Positions 44,821 to 53,691 of a stretch of 58,780 nt of DNA are shown here, piece after piece. This DNA comes from DASPFV01 sp035620975 (lineage in GTDB: Bacteria; Acidobacteriota; Vicinamibacteria; Vicinamibacterales; 2-12-FULL-66-21). Where the stretch lies: NCBI GenBank assembly GCA_035620975.1, contig DASPFV010000084.1, forward strand, positions 1 to 58,780. Reading direction: 5' to 3'. Position numbers and translations under genes: made by a program. Positions within the stretch are counted from its first letter, which is position 1, and each line of letters begins with the position of its first letter. Below the pieces are notes generated by a model, which was not told the origin of the DNA, searched no databases, and saw nothing but the letters and a program-made list of their open reading frames with translations.

Positions 44821-47745
44821 GTGCCGAGCGCCGATCCCTATACGCAAGCTGTTCAGGCGTTGGAGCAGGGCCGGGGCGCGGAAGCCGCCAACCTGCTGCT
44901 GCGTGCCCTGAAGCGGTCTGGCCTGTCGCGGGACGACCAGGCGCAGATTCGGTGCGCCCTGGCGGAAGCCTGGCTGCTCCAGGATGACGTGCGTCAGGCG
45001 GCCGAGGCGCTGGGACGCCCACCCGAGAACCGCGAGCGTCTCGACCCCGCCAGGCTGTCCCATTGCTGGCGGATGCACGGCCGGCTGGCCAAGGCCCGGG
45101 GGGAGCCGTCCCGCGGCATCGCTCTGCTCACCAAGGCCCTGGCAGCCGCGGAGCGCGCCCACGACTCGCGCGCCATCGGCCTCGCTCACTACGAGCTGGG
45201 GCTGTGCTACCGCGTGGTCGGCGATACGGCCATCGTTCGCGAGCACATCACGCAGGCCGCCTCGGCCCTGCACGCGGCCGGCGACCGCCGCCACCTCGCG
45301 ATGGTTCACTCGCTGTCAGGGGTCGCGCTGGCGGAGGAAGGCCGCCTCGACGAGGCCATGGCCGCACTCCGCCAGGCCGAGCGGCTGGCCGTGCTCGTCG
45401 AGGCCGGCGACGTGCTCGCGACCGTCTGTGGCAACCAGGCCAACGTGGCGCTCATGCAGCACCGGCACGAGCAGGCGCTCGAGCTGGCCGAGCGCAGCGT
45501 GCAGCTCCAGGAGGAGTCGGGCACGCCCCACGGCCTGGGGATGGCGCTTGCGTCGCTCGGGCAGATCTGCGTGCGTCTGGGGAATCTGAACCGGGCCGAG
45601 GAGGCGCTGAACCGCGCGCTGGACGTCCGGAGCCCGCTCCTGTTCATGCGCGAGACGACCGGGGCGGTGTTCGATACGCTCGCCCAGATCAGTCTGACCC
45701 GCGGGAATCACGAGGCCGCGAGCCGATTCCTGGTCAAGGCGCGCGAGGCGTACGGCGATGAGGGAGGCCAGACGAACCGCTGGTATCTCTGGTCGATTCG
45801 CGTGCTGGAGGGGAGGCTGGCGCTCCGCCGTGGCGAGCCCGCCACGGCACTCGGCGTCGCGACCGCGATGTCACGCGGGACCGAGGTCCCCTCCGGCTAC
45901 GCCCTCCAGGCAGAGCTGATCGTCGTCGAAGCGCTCCTCGCTTCGGGCCGGACCGAGGAGGCCCAGCAGCACCTGGACTCGATTGCCGGGCGCATCAACC
46001 CGAACATGATGAGCAGCACCTGGGGCGAGTACCTGCGCCTCCGCGGCCGGCTGCTCGCCGCCGCCGGCCGTTCCACGGAGGCGTACCACGCGCTGGGGCA
46101 GAGCGTGAGCGTGTTCGACCTGCTCGGCGAGCGCCATCAGGCCGGGTTGAGCTATCTCGAGCTGGGACGGCTGGCCGCCGCCGCGGGCGCGCGATCCCGC
46201 GCGACACGCTATCTGCAGGACGCGGTGGCGGTGTTCGAGTCGCTCGGCGCACAGCCCGACCTCCTCGAGGCCAGGCACGCGCTCGCCTCGGTTCCCGTGG
46301 CCGGTACCGGCGAGTACCTGGGCGTCCAGATGGACGGCGACGACGCCCTGGTGCGGCGGATCGTGGATGCGGCGGTGATGCCGGCGCTGCTCGCGCGCGA
46401 GGGCGTCACGGCGCTCCTGGAGGCGTGCGATGCGCAGGCCGTCGTGCTGTTCGTCCAGCCGTCGCCGGGGCAGCTGCGCGTGCTCGCGGCGGCCGGCTGC
46501 GACGGCCCGGCCGCGCGGGCGCTCGCGCTTGCGGCCACGCGCTCGGCGGTGGCGGCCGCGGGCGCCACCCTGCTCCCCGTGGAGCCCCTGGGGCGCGACG
46601 CGGCCGGCGCGCGGTTCGTGGTGATGTCGAGCCAGCGCCCGCTGTCTTCCCCGGTGGTGCAGCGGTTCCGGACGCTGTGCGCCGTCCTCCGGCAGGGGTT
46701 CGACCTCTGTTCCGCGCGCGACCGTCCCATCGAGGTGGCCCCTGGCGCGCTGGAGCGGCCGTTGGAGCCGCTGCTCCCCGGCTTCGTGTGCGCCAGCGCC
46801 GCGATGCAGAGAGTGGCCGACCAGATCCAGCGGCTGCAGGGGAACGACCTGACCGTCCTGATTACCGGCGAGAGCGGGACCGGGAAGGACTTGGTGGCAC
46901 GCGCGATCCACGCCGGGTCGCCCCGGCGCACCAGCATGTTCCTGCCTTACAACTGCACCAGCGCGACCCGCGAGCTCGCCGACAGCCAGCTGTTCGGCCA
47001 CCGGCGCGGCAGCTTCACCGGCGCGGTCGCCGATCAGCCAGGCGTGCTGCGGACGGCCGTGGGCGGGACGCTCTTCCTCGACGAGGTGGGCGATCTCCCG
47101 CAGGACGTCCAGCCCAAGCTGCTCCGGTTCCTCGAGCAGGGGGAAGTACTGCCCGTCGGCGACACGCGTCCGCAGCGCGTGGACGTCCGTGTGGTCGCCG
47201 CCACCAACGCCGATCTCGAGCAGCGGGTCGCCGAGGGGAAGTTCCGCGAGGATCTCTTCTACAGGCTGAGCGTGATCCGCATCCACGTGCCGCCGCTGCG
47301 CGAGCGCCGCGAAGAGATCCCGCATCTGTCGACGTTCTTCCTCCGCGACGCGTCCGAGCGTCTCGGCAAGCCCGGGGTGCAGCTCCATCAGGAAACACTG
47401 GACCTGTTCGACGCGTTCAGCTGGCCGGGCAACGTCCGCCAGCTCCGAAACGAGGTACAGCGCGCCGTGGCAATGGCCACGCCGGGCGGTATCGTCACCC
47501 CGGACCTGCTGTCGCCGGTCTTCGCTGCGGCCAGAGGTACGGGCGAGCCGTCTCCACGCACCCGCGGCCGCCGGACCACCCTCGCCTCGGCCATCGAGGA
47601 GCTCGAGCGCGAGCTCATCTCGAACGCCCTGGAGCGTTCCGCCGGGAACATCTCGAAAACGGCTCGCAGTCTCGGCCTCACGCGGCGTGGGCTCTATCTC
47701 AAGATGCAGCGCCTGGGCGTCACTTCCGGCCGGGTCCACGCGTGA
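44821..47745 (+). CDS. TPR-containing sigma54-dependent transcription activator
   Basis: Protein with 974 residues. The N-terminal half (about 1-480) is TPR repeats, for example IGLAHYELGLCYRVVGD and GMALASLGQICVRLGNL. A GAF-like or linker region (about 490-640) follows. The AAA+ domain has Walker A GESGTGKD (683-690), the sigma54-contacting loop GSFTGA (730-735), GGTLFLDEVGDLP and the R-finger region DLFYRLSVIRIHVPPLRERR. A Fis-type HTH ends the protein (ERSAGNISKTARSLGLTRRG). The TPR array in place of a receiver suggests control by a protein partner or a small molecule. rpoN itself is at 12393-13820. Confidence 0.92.
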   Translation: MPSADPYTQAVQALEQGRGAEAANLLLRALKRSGLSRDDQAQIRCALAEAWLLQDDVRQAAEALGRPPENRERLDPARLSHCWRMHGRLAKARGEPSRGIALLTKALAAAERAHDSRAIGLAHYELGLCYRVVGDTAIVREHITQAASALHAAGDRRHLAMVHSLSGVALAEEGRLDEAMAALRQAERLAVLVEAGDVLATVCGNQANVALMQHRHEQALELAERSVQLQEESGTPHGLGMALASLGQICVRLGNLNRAEEALNRALDVRSPLLFMRETTGAVFDTLAQISLTRGNHEAASRFLVKAREAYGDEGGQTNRWYLWSIRVLEGRLALRRGEPATALGVATAMSRGTEVPSGYALQAELIVVEALLASGRTEEAQQHLDSIAGRINPNMMSSTWGEYLRLRGRLLAAAGRSTEAYHALGQSVSVFDLLGERHQAGLSYLELGRLAAAAGARSRATRYLQDAVAVFESLGAQPDLLEARHALASVPVAGTGEYLGVQMDGDDALVRRIVDAAVMPALLAREGVTALLEACDAQAVVLFVQPSPGQLRVLAAAGCDGPAARALALAATRSAVAAAGATLLPVEPLGRDAAGARFVVMSSQRPLSSPVVQRFRTLCAVLRQGFDLCSARDRPIEVAPGALERPLEPLLPGFVCASAAMQRVADQIQRLQGNDLTVLITGESGTGKDLVARAIHAGSPRRTSMFLPYNCTSATRELADSQLFGHRRGSFTGAVADQPGVLRTAVGGTLFLDEVGDLPQDVQPKLLRFLEQGEVLPVGDTRPQRVDVRVVAATNADLEQRVAEGKFREDLFYRLSVIRIHVPPLRERREEIPHLSTFFLRDASERLGKPGVQLHQETLDLFDAFSWPGNVRQLRNEVQRAVAMATPGGIVTPDLLSPVFAAARGTGEPSPRTRGRRTTLASAIEELERELISNALERSAGNISKTARSLGLTRRGLYLKMQRLGVTSGRVHA

Positions 47746-48073
47746 GAGAGCCGCGCCGACCGGCACTTGCATCTTCGCCGTGGGCCCACGTGCCTGAGCG
47801 GTCTGGGACGACCGGGCAGGTGGAAAAAACTGCACATCCCGGACGCGATCCCCGGACCGCGGGGCGCGAAGCGATTAGCAGGTATACGACGCGGCCGGAA
47901 CTGGTTACACAGTATCCAGGCTCGCGCGCAGGCCGTGGAGATCTCTCGTCGGGTTAAACCACACGACAAGAGTGGCTTGCGTGGATACAGGTCATCCGGC
48001 GGGTCGGACGTGCCCGGCCGGCGCGACACTTGATATCGTTCCTGGCGAAATCCAACCGAGGGGTGCCGCGACC
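47746..48073. other. Gene-free stretch before the PilZ gene
   Basis: No credible gene is seen in 328 bases. It holds a strong hairpin at 47844-47868 (CGCG and CCCCG arms around GACCG), about 100 bases past the activator gene, which may be its terminator. The rest could be the 5' region of the PilZ gene. A sigma54-type promoter was looked for and not found. Confidence 0.5.
47844..47868 (+). terminator. Hairpin downstream of the sigma54 activator gene
   Basis: The stem CCCCG/CGGGG (47850-47854 with 47860-47864) is extended by CGCG/CGCG with a two-base AT bulge. There is no U-tract, so termination would need Rho or be of GC type. Confidence 0.3.
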
Positions 48074-48499
48074 ATGGAACAGCGACTTCGACTCGTGCAG
48101 GGTGGCCAGGCTCGAAACGAGAAGCGCATCGGCGAGCGCCGCCGGCTCACGGTGCCGGGCCAGATCGTGTGGAAGGACGCCCGGGGGACTACGCGAATGG
48201 CTCCGGTCGTCACCCGCGATGTGAGCGAGTACGGCGTGAGCGTCGAGTGCATGGGTGGCATTCCCATCCCGCTCTATCGGCTCGTCTACTTCCAGATCGA
48301 CCGTGAAGCCCGGACCCGGCCGGAGCTGCCTGCTTCGCTTCGCAAGACCAGCATCCTGTCGGCCGTCTTCCGGGTGGGTCCCTGCCAGCAGTCGACCGGC
48401 GCGCCGAGCGACTATGCGCTCCGCCTGATGGTCGAGCCGGCTCGGGGGTCCGCGCGCGACGACATCGAGACGGTCACGGCGGCGTCGCGGACGGCCTGA
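48074..48499 (+). CDS. PilZ-domain protein (probable cyclic-di-GMP binder)
   Basis: Protein with 141 residues. The PilZ-like start has ERRRLTVPGQIVW and the following DVSEYGVSVE, resembling the RxxxR and D/NxSxxG pattern that binds cyclic di-GMP. The rest of the barrel is short. GAGGGG lies upstream of the ATG. It may control motility, secretion or envelope functions, but its target is unknown. It stands alone between the sigma54 activator and tldD. Confidence 0.75.
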   Translation: MEQRLRLVQGGQARNEKRIGERRRLTVPGQIVWKDARGTTRMAPVVTRDVSEYGVSVECMGGIPIPLYRLVYFQIDREARTRPELPASLRKTSILSAVFRVGPCQQSTGAPSDYALRLMVEPARGSARDDIETVTAASRTA

Positions 48500-48651
48500 C
48501 GCAAACGGTCTCGTGGACGGGGCCGCCGTTCCGGCCCCGTCGTTCCGCCTCGTCCCCTCCCCCACCTTCTGGCGCCTTTCCGCTCGTCCTGCAGAGGCGA
48601 CCTGCTGTACGCTGTTCCTGCTTCCGCCCGCTCTCCTCACGAGGCAGCCAC

Positions 48652-50205
48652 ATGATCGATCGTCGAGGGTTCGTCCAATCCATGCTGGTCCTGGGTGCCG
48701 CGGCCGGCGTCCGGCCGTCGACCGTGCTGTTCGGCCTGCCGCCGGCTGCGGAGCTGCGCGATCTCGCTGACGCCGCGCTCGCATCGGCGAAGAAGGCGGG
48801 GGCCGGCTACGCGGACGTGCGGATCAACCGGTACCGCAACCAGTTCATCTTCACGCGCGACCGGCGCATCCAGAACATCGTCAATACGGAGAGCTACGGC
48901 TTCGGCGTGCGGGTGATTGTGGACGGGACCTGGGGATTCGCGAGCAGCAGCGTGGTCACGGCTGACGAGATTGCGCGCGTCGCGGGGCAGGCCGCGGCCA
49001 TCGCCAGGGCCAACCGTCGTCTGAACACCGAGCCGGTGCGGCTCGCGCCGGTCGACGTTTACGGGGCGGCCACGTGGAACACGCCCGTGCAGAAGAACCC
49101 ATTCGATCTGCCCCTTCAGCCGAAGGTCGATCTCCTGATGCAGATCAACGACGAGGCGCTGAAGGTGCCGGGGGCGAGCTTCGTGTCGGCATCGATGCAG
49201 TTCGTGAACGAGCAGAAGTACTTCGCCTCGTCCGAAGGGTCGCACATCCAGCAGTCCCTGATCCGCTCGTACCCGTCCTTCAGCGTGACCGCCGTCGACA
49301 AGGCGACCGGCAAGTTCTACTCGCGCCGAGCGCTCACCGCCCCCATGGGGATGGGCTACGAGTACGTGGAGAGCTATCCCCTGCTGGAGGAAGCCCGGAT
49401 CGCGGCCGAGGAGGCCGTCGCCATGCACAAGGCGAAGCCTGCACCGGCCGGCCAGAAGACGCTGATCCTCCACCCGACGAATCTCTGGCTCACCATTCAC
49501 GAATCGGTGGGCCACTCGACGGAGCTGGACCGCGCCCTCGGCTACGAGGCCAATTTCGCGGGTACGAGTTTCCTGACGCCCGACAAGCTGGGCAAGTTCG
49601 AGTTCGGGTCGAAGCTCGTGAACATCTTCGGGGACAAGACGCAGGAGCAGGCGATCGCCACCTGCGGCTACGACGATGACGGCGTGAAGACGACGCGCTG
49701 GCCGATCATCAGCGGCGGCATCTTCGTGGACTACCAGACCACGCGCGATCAGGCGCACCTGATCGGGCAGAAGGCATCCCACGGCTGCAGTTATGCCGAC
49801 AACTGGGGCTCGATTCCCTTCCAGCGCATGCCGAATGTGTCGCTGGAGCCCGGCGAGAAGGACCTGACAGAGCAGGACATCATCGCCGCGACCGACGACG
49901 GTGTCTACGTCAAGGGGGACGCCAGCTACAGCATCGACCAGCAGCGCTACAACTTCCAGTTCAGCGGGCAGACCTTCTGGGAAGTGAAGAAGGGCAGGAT
50001 TACCACCCAGTTGCGCGATCTCGCCTACCAGGCCAGCACGCCCGAGTTCTGGAAGGCGTGTGACATGGTGGGCGGTCGGTCCACGTACCTCCTGGGCGGC
50101 GCGTTCAGCGACGGGAAGGGGCAGCCGACGCAGATCAACTCGGTGAGCCACGGCTGCCCGATCACCCGGTTCGGCCGCGTCAACATCCTGAACACCGGGC
50201 GATAG
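48652..50205 (+). CDS. tldD: TldD-family metalloprotease with Tat-like signal
   Basis: Protein with 517 residues. TldD/PmbA-fold landmarks are AGYADVRINRYRNQ, the zinc motif HESVGH in WLTIHESVGHSTELDR, and GGRSTYLLGGAFSDGKGQP. TldD with TldE forms a protease that trims peptides such as microcin B17 precursors and CcdA. The N-terminus MIDRRGFVQSMLVLGAAAG has a twin-arginine motif followed by a hydrophobic stretch, so export is plausible, whereas TldD is usually cytoplasmic. GAGG lies 8 bases before the ATG. tldE follows 52 bases later. Confidence 0.92.
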   Translation: MIDRRGFVQSMLVLGAAAGVRPSTVLFGLPPAAELRDLADAALASAKKAGAGYADVRINRYRNQFIFTRDRRIQNIVNTESYGFGVRVIVDGTWGFASSSVVTADEIARVAGQAAAIARANRRLNTEPVRLAPVDVYGAATWNTPVQKNPFDLPLQPKVDLLMQINDEALKVPGASFVSASMQFVNEQKYFASSEGSHIQQSLIRSYPSFSVTAVDKATGKFYSRRALTAPMGMGYEYVESYPLLEEARIAAEEAVAMHKAKPAPAGQKTLILHPTNLWLTIHESVGHSTELDRALGYEANFAGTSFLTPDKLGKFEFGSKLVNIFGDKTQEQAIATCGYDDDGVKTTRWPIISGGIFVDYQTTRDQAHLIGQKASHGCSYADNWGSIPFQRMPNVSLEPGEKDLTEQDIIAATDDGVYVKGDASYSIDQQRYNFQFSGQTFWEVKKGRITTQLRDLAYQASTPEFWKACDMVGGRSTYLLGGAFSDGKGQPTQINSVSHGCPITRFGRVNILNTGR

Positions 50206-50257
50206 CACAAACGGCTGCCATCCCCGATTCTGCATCTCCGGCACAGCGAGGATCGGC

Positions 50258-51601
50258 ATGATCTGGACACGCGAAGAGGCCAAGGCGCTGACCGATCGGG
50301 CGCTCGGGTTCAGCAAGGCGGACGAGACCGAGGTCAGCCTCGACGGCGGCGATCGCGCCAATCTCCGGTTCGCCCGGAACACCGCCACGACCTCCGGCGC
50401 GTCGTCCGGCTACACGCTGGCGATCAGCGCGCGCATCGGCAGGCGGTCGGGGACGGTCACGACCTCGGAGTTCGACGACGCGAGTCTCCAGCGGGCGGTA
50501 CGCAGCGCCGAGGAGATCGCCCGCCTCTCGCCCGAGAACCCCGAGTTGATGCCGGCGCTGCCGCCTCAGACCTACTCGCTCGCGCAGGCCTACTTCGACG
50601 ATGTCGTAGGTGCCACCCCCGAGTGGCGGGCGTCCTCGGTCGAAACCGCGATCGAGACCAGCCGCAAACGCGACGTGGTGTCGGCCGGCTTCGTCGAGAC
50701 GCAGGCCGCCGTGCAGGCAGTGGCCAATTCGAAGGGCCTCTTCGCGTTCGATCGCTTCACGGCGGCCGACTACAATCTGACGGCGCGAACGCCAGACGGC
50801 TCTGGGTCGGGATGGGCGTCGAAGTCGTTCAACGAGCTGCGGCGCCTCGAGCCCGCGGCGCTCGCGACGGCGGCCATCGACAAGGCGGCGCGCTCGAAGG
50901 AGCCGGCCGCGATCGAGCCGGGCAAGTACACCGTCGTGCTCGAGCCCGCAGCTCTGGCCGACCTGCTCGTCTTCATGATCTTTTCGGCCAACGCCAGGCA
51001 GGCCGACGAGGGCCGGAGCGTCTTCTCCAAGAAGGGCGGCGGCAATCGGATCGGCGAGCAGATCCTCGGCGAGAACATCCGGATCCATTCCGACCCGTCA
51101 CACCCGCTCGCGCCCGGCGTGGCGTTCGACGGCGAAGGGCAGCCGATCGGGCGGAACGTCTGGGTCGAGAACGGCGTCCTGAAGGACCTTTTCTACTCGC
51201 GCTTCTGGGCCGACAAGATGGACAAGGCGCCGACCGCCGGACCCGCGAACCTGATCATGGAAGGCGGCCGCGCCTCGATGGACGACCTGATCGCCGGCAC
51301 GGAGCGGGGGCTGCTGGTCACGCGGTTCTGGTACATCCGGTCGGTGGATCCGCAGACGCTGCTCCTCACCGGTCTCACGCGCGATGGCCTGTTCCTCATC
51401 GAGAAGGGCAAGGTGACGCGCGCGGTCAGGAACCTGCGGTGGAACGAGAGCCCGATCGTCGCCTTCAACAATGTGGACGCGATGACGGCACCCGAGCGCG
51501 CAGTGAGCGGCGAGGGGTTCGGCGCGGGCGGGCTGGCGATCGTCTGCCCCGCTGCCCGCGTGCGGGAGTTCACGTTTTCGAGCGGATCGGACGCGGTCTG
51601 A
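50258..51601 (+). CDS. tldE: TldE/PmbA-family partner of TldD
   Basis: Protein with 447 residues. It has the same fold as TldD but lacks the HExxxH motif, as expected of the non-catalytic subunit. Landmarks are the N-terminal ADETEVSLDGGDRANLRFA, PGKYTVVLEPAALADLL, and RFWYIRSVDPQTLLLTGLTR (20 residues). There is no signal peptide. GAGGA lies 6 bases before the ATG. It pairs with tldD by position. Confidence 0.9.
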   Translation: MIWTREEAKALTDRALGFSKADETEVSLDGGDRANLRFARNTATTSGASSGYTLAISARIGRRSGTVTTSEFDDASLQRAVRSAEEIARLSPENPELMPALPPQTYSLAQAYFDDVVGATPEWRASSVETAIETSRKRDVVSAGFVETQAAVQAVANSKGLFAFDRFTAADYNLTARTPDGSGSGWASKSFNELRRLEPAALATAAIDKAARSKEPAAIEPGKYTVVLEPAALADLLVFMIFSANARQADEGRSVFSKKGGGNRIGEQILGENIRIHSDPSHPLAPGVAFDGEGQPIGRNVWVENGVLKDLFYSRFWADKMDKAPTAGPANLIMEGGRASMDDLIAGTERGLLVTRFWYIRSVDPQTLLLTGLTRDGLFLIEKGKVTRAVRNLRWNESPIVAFNNVDAMTAPERAVSGEGFGAGGLAIVCPAARVREFTFSSGSDAV

Positions 51602-51682
51602 ATCCGCGGACGGTCAGCCCTGCCCGCGAGGCCCCGTGGGGAAGGCGGCCTGCCGGTCGCGGGCGACGGGTGAATCACCGAT

Positions 51683-52423
51683 TCAGGATTTTCGCGCTTC
51701 CTCGAGCTCGCGGCGTGCGTCGGTGAGATAGACCGACTGCGGGTACTCCTTGACGATACGGTCGAAGGCGCGCACCGCCTCTTCCGTCCGCCCCGCCTGC
51801 GCGCAGGCGCGCCCCAGCTGCATCAGCACGCTGTCGACCGGCAGCTGCGACGCGGTGTCGCGCGACAGCTCCGTGTAGATGGTGATGGCGCTGTCGTACT
51901 TCCCCTGCGCAACCTGCGAGTCGGCCATCCCGAGCCGCGCGGTCCGCGCGTAGATGCGATCGCCGGCGCGGCTGACGACTTCCTGGTACCGTTGCTCCGC
52001 CTCGGCGAAGCGGCCCAGCTGCGCGAGGATGGCGGCGGCGTGATACCGTGCAGCGACCCCGGCGTCGGTGTTCGGGTAGCGATCGGCGGCCTCGAGGAAC
52101 TTCGGCAGCGCCGCCTGCAGCTTGGCCTCCTCGGTCGTGTAGGTTCCCGGCTGCGGCACGGGCGCCGGGCTGCCGGGGGCGGGCGGTGCAATCGGCACGA
52201 CCGGCGCTTCGTACACGGCCAGCGCGCCTGCCACGAGTTCGTTCGCGACGGCATTCCGGGACGACCGCCACCAGAGGTATCCGCCGACGGCGGCGAGCGC
52301 GACGACGACGAGCGTGACGGCGGCGATGATGTCGCGCCGGTGCCGCTCGAGCGTGTCGCGGGCGTGCGCGACGGAGCGGGCGAACTCGTTCTGCTTCAGT
52401 CTGTGCCGTTCTGTGCTCTTCAT
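51683..52423 (-). CDS. Membrane-anchored TPR protein, YfgM-like
   Basis: Protein with 246 residues. A basic cytoplasmic N-terminus (1-33) is followed by one helix (about 34-51, DIIAAVTLVVVALAAVGGYL) and a periplasmic TPR region (about 95-240) with YHAAAILAQLGRFAEAEQRY and AFDRIVKEYPQSVY. The architecture resembles YfgM, a SecYEG/chaperone-associated TPR protein, but identity is not proven. A Pro-rich linker (70-95) separates helix and repeats. Confidence 0.8.
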   Translation of the reverse strand: MKSTERHRLKQNEFARSVAHARDTLERHRRDIIAAVTLVVVALAAVGGYLWWRSSRNAVANELVAGALAVYEAPVVPIAPPAPGSPAPVPQPGTYTTEEAKLQAALPKFLEAADRYPNTDAGVAARYHAAAILAQLGRFAEAEQRYQEVVSRAGDRIYARTARLGMADSQVAQGKYDSAITIYTELSRDTASQLPVDSVLMQLGRACAQAGRTEEAVRAFDRIVKEYPQSVYLTDARRELEEARKS

Positions 52424-52444
52424 GACTCGACTTCGGGTTCCAGT

Positions 52445-52467
52445 GCACGATCCCCTTCGGGGCGTGC
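52445..52467 (-). terminator. Hairpin between two membrane-protein genes
   Basis: The minus strand forms GCACG/CGTGC and CCCC/GGGG arms around a GAA loop with a two-base bulge, 21 bases after the small ORF and 22 before the YfgM-like gene. It lacks a U-tract and may be an attenuator or weak terminator between them. Confidence 0.35.
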
Positions 52468-52487
52468 CTGCTTGATCTCTACTCGGA

Positions 52488-52616
52488 TCAGGCCGAGAGC
52501 GAGTGGAGAGGGGGGGCCGGGCCGAGAAGGCCGAATACCGCCAGCAGCAGGATGATTATTACGCCGACGATGATCCTGAGAAAAATCCGCTGTCGCAAAG
52601 AGAGGGGCTGCTGCAT
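52488..52616 (-). CDS. 42-residue single-pass membrane protein, hypothetical
   Basis: A short gene read MQQPLSLRQRIFLRIIVGVI and on to a stop, with one hydrophobic helix (about 12-32) after a basic start, so an N-in orientation. GGAGGT sits 7 bases before the ATG, an excellent ribosome binding site that argues for real translation. It lies 52 bases downstream of tRNA-Arg in the direction of transcription, and 64 bases before the YfgM-like gene. Function is unknown. Confidence 0.65.
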   Translation of the reverse strand: MQQPLSLRQRIFLRIIVGVIIILLLAVFGLLGPAPPLHSLSA

Positions 52617-52667
52617 GTTCTCGACCTCCAAGTTGCTGACCTGACCTCCTGTCCTTACGTCCAGCTT

Positions 52668-52744
52668 TGGTGCGCCCGGCAGGTCTCGAACCTGCGACCC
52701 CCGGTTTAGGAAACCGATGCTCTATCCTGCTGAGCTACGGGCGC
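52668..52744 (-). tRNA. tRNA-Arg (anticodon CCU)
   Basis: A full cloverleaf on the minus strand: 7-bp acceptor GCGCCCG/CGGGCGC, D arm with AGCTCAG, anticodon loop TTCCTAA giving CCU (AGG codons), T arm GGTTCGAACC, discriminator A and an encoded CCA at 52668-52670. It is intact at 77 bases. It sits between apt and the small membrane gene, with no integrase nearby. Confidence 0.95.
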
Positions 52745-52789
52745 GAACCCCTCATTGTACCGCACGGCCGGACGCCCCCCGACGGCACC

Positions 52790-53305
52790 TTAGTACTGCA
52801 GCACCGCATAGACGTCCTCCCCTCCCAGTCGCGCCCGGCCGTTCAGTTCCACGAGCTCGATGAGAAAGGCCACGCCCTGCACGTCTCCCCCGAGCTGGCG
52901 GACCAGATCAACCGTGGCCCGCGCCGTGCCGCCGGTCGCCAGCAGGTCGTCGACGATCAGGACGCGCTGACCCGGCGCAATCGCATCCCGGTGCATCTCG
53001 AGGCTGTCGCTGCCGTACTCCAGATCATAGGTGGCGCGGACCGTCTCGGACGGCAGCTTCCCGAGCTTGCGGACCGGCACGAACCCCGCGCCGACCCGGT
53101 CGGCGACCGCCGAGCCGAGAATGAAACCGCGGCTCTCGATCCCCACCACGAGATTGATCTCCCGGGCGCGGAACGGCTCCGACAAGGTGTCAATCGCCAG
53201 CCTGAAGCCGCCCGGATCCCTCAGCAGCGTGGTCACGTCGTAGAACAGGATCCCCGTCTTCGGGAAATCCGGCACGTGCCTGATCTTCGACTTCAATGTC
53301 TCCAT
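52790..53305 (-). CDS. apt: Adenine phosphoribosyltransferase
   Basis: Salvages adenine to AMP; 171 residues, normal length. The PRPP motif VLIVDDLLATGGTA is complete, and FPKTGILFYDVTTLL and GIESRGFILG are diagnostic. The frame extends 17 codons upstream without conserved sequence; the ATG at 53305 follows AAAGGG. Confidence 0.95.
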   Translation of the reverse strand: METLKSKIRHVPDFPKTGILFYDVTTLLRDPGGFRLAIDTLSEPFRAREINLVVGIESRGFILGSAVADRVGAGFVPVRKLGKLPSETVRATYDLEYGSDSLEMHRDAIAPGQRVLIVDDLLATGGTARATVDLVRQLGGDVQGVAFLIELVELNGRARLGGEDVYAVLQY

Positions 53306-53357
53306 AAGCCCTTTGTCGATTCCCGATCCCTGGTTCCCAGACCCCCGTCCCGGCACG

Positions 53358-53630
53358 TCAGCGCACCGAAAACCCCGTTGCGCGACCGCTCGGGACTCCC
53401 ACTTCGACCACGAACGACTCGACCTCCGCGTGCGAAGGGCCGCGGCGGAGGGCCGCCTCCACGCGATCCACGCCTTCCTCGTCCCCTTCGAGCAGCGCCT
53501 CGACCCGGCCGTCCGGCAGGTTCCGCACCCAGCCGTGCAGTCCCTCGGCCATGGCCCGCGCTTCCGTGAAGAACCGGAACCCGACGCCCTGCACGCGCCC
53601 CCCGATGAGGATGCGTCTCCTGACGAGCAT
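53358..53630 (-). CDS. acyP: Acylphosphatase
   Basis: Protein with 90 residues. The phosphate loop is GGRVQGVGFRFFT, and NLPDGRVEALLEGDEEGVD follows, as in the family; catalytic Arg and Asn positions are kept (VGFRFF and WVRNLPDG). It hydrolyses acyl phosphates. The start at 53630 fits the family; the longer frame is shadow sequence. It is divergent from the urate-oxidase-like gene, with a 61-base gap, and follows apt by 52 bases on the reverse strand. Confidence 0.92.
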   Translation of the reverse strand: MLVRRRILIGGRVQGVGFRFFTEARAMAEGLHGWVRNLPDGRVEALLEGDEEGVDRVEAALRRGPSHAEVESFVVEVGVPSGRATGFSVR

Positions 53631-53691
53631 GAAACGGGGAATTATGAACCGCGGGCGGTGCGCTGCGCAACGCGGCGTAGTACAGTGGCGC

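Noticed and set aside
52668..52744. Integration site of a mobile element at tRNA-Arg
   Set aside because: The tRNA is single and intact; no direct repeat of its 3' end and no integrase were found nearby.
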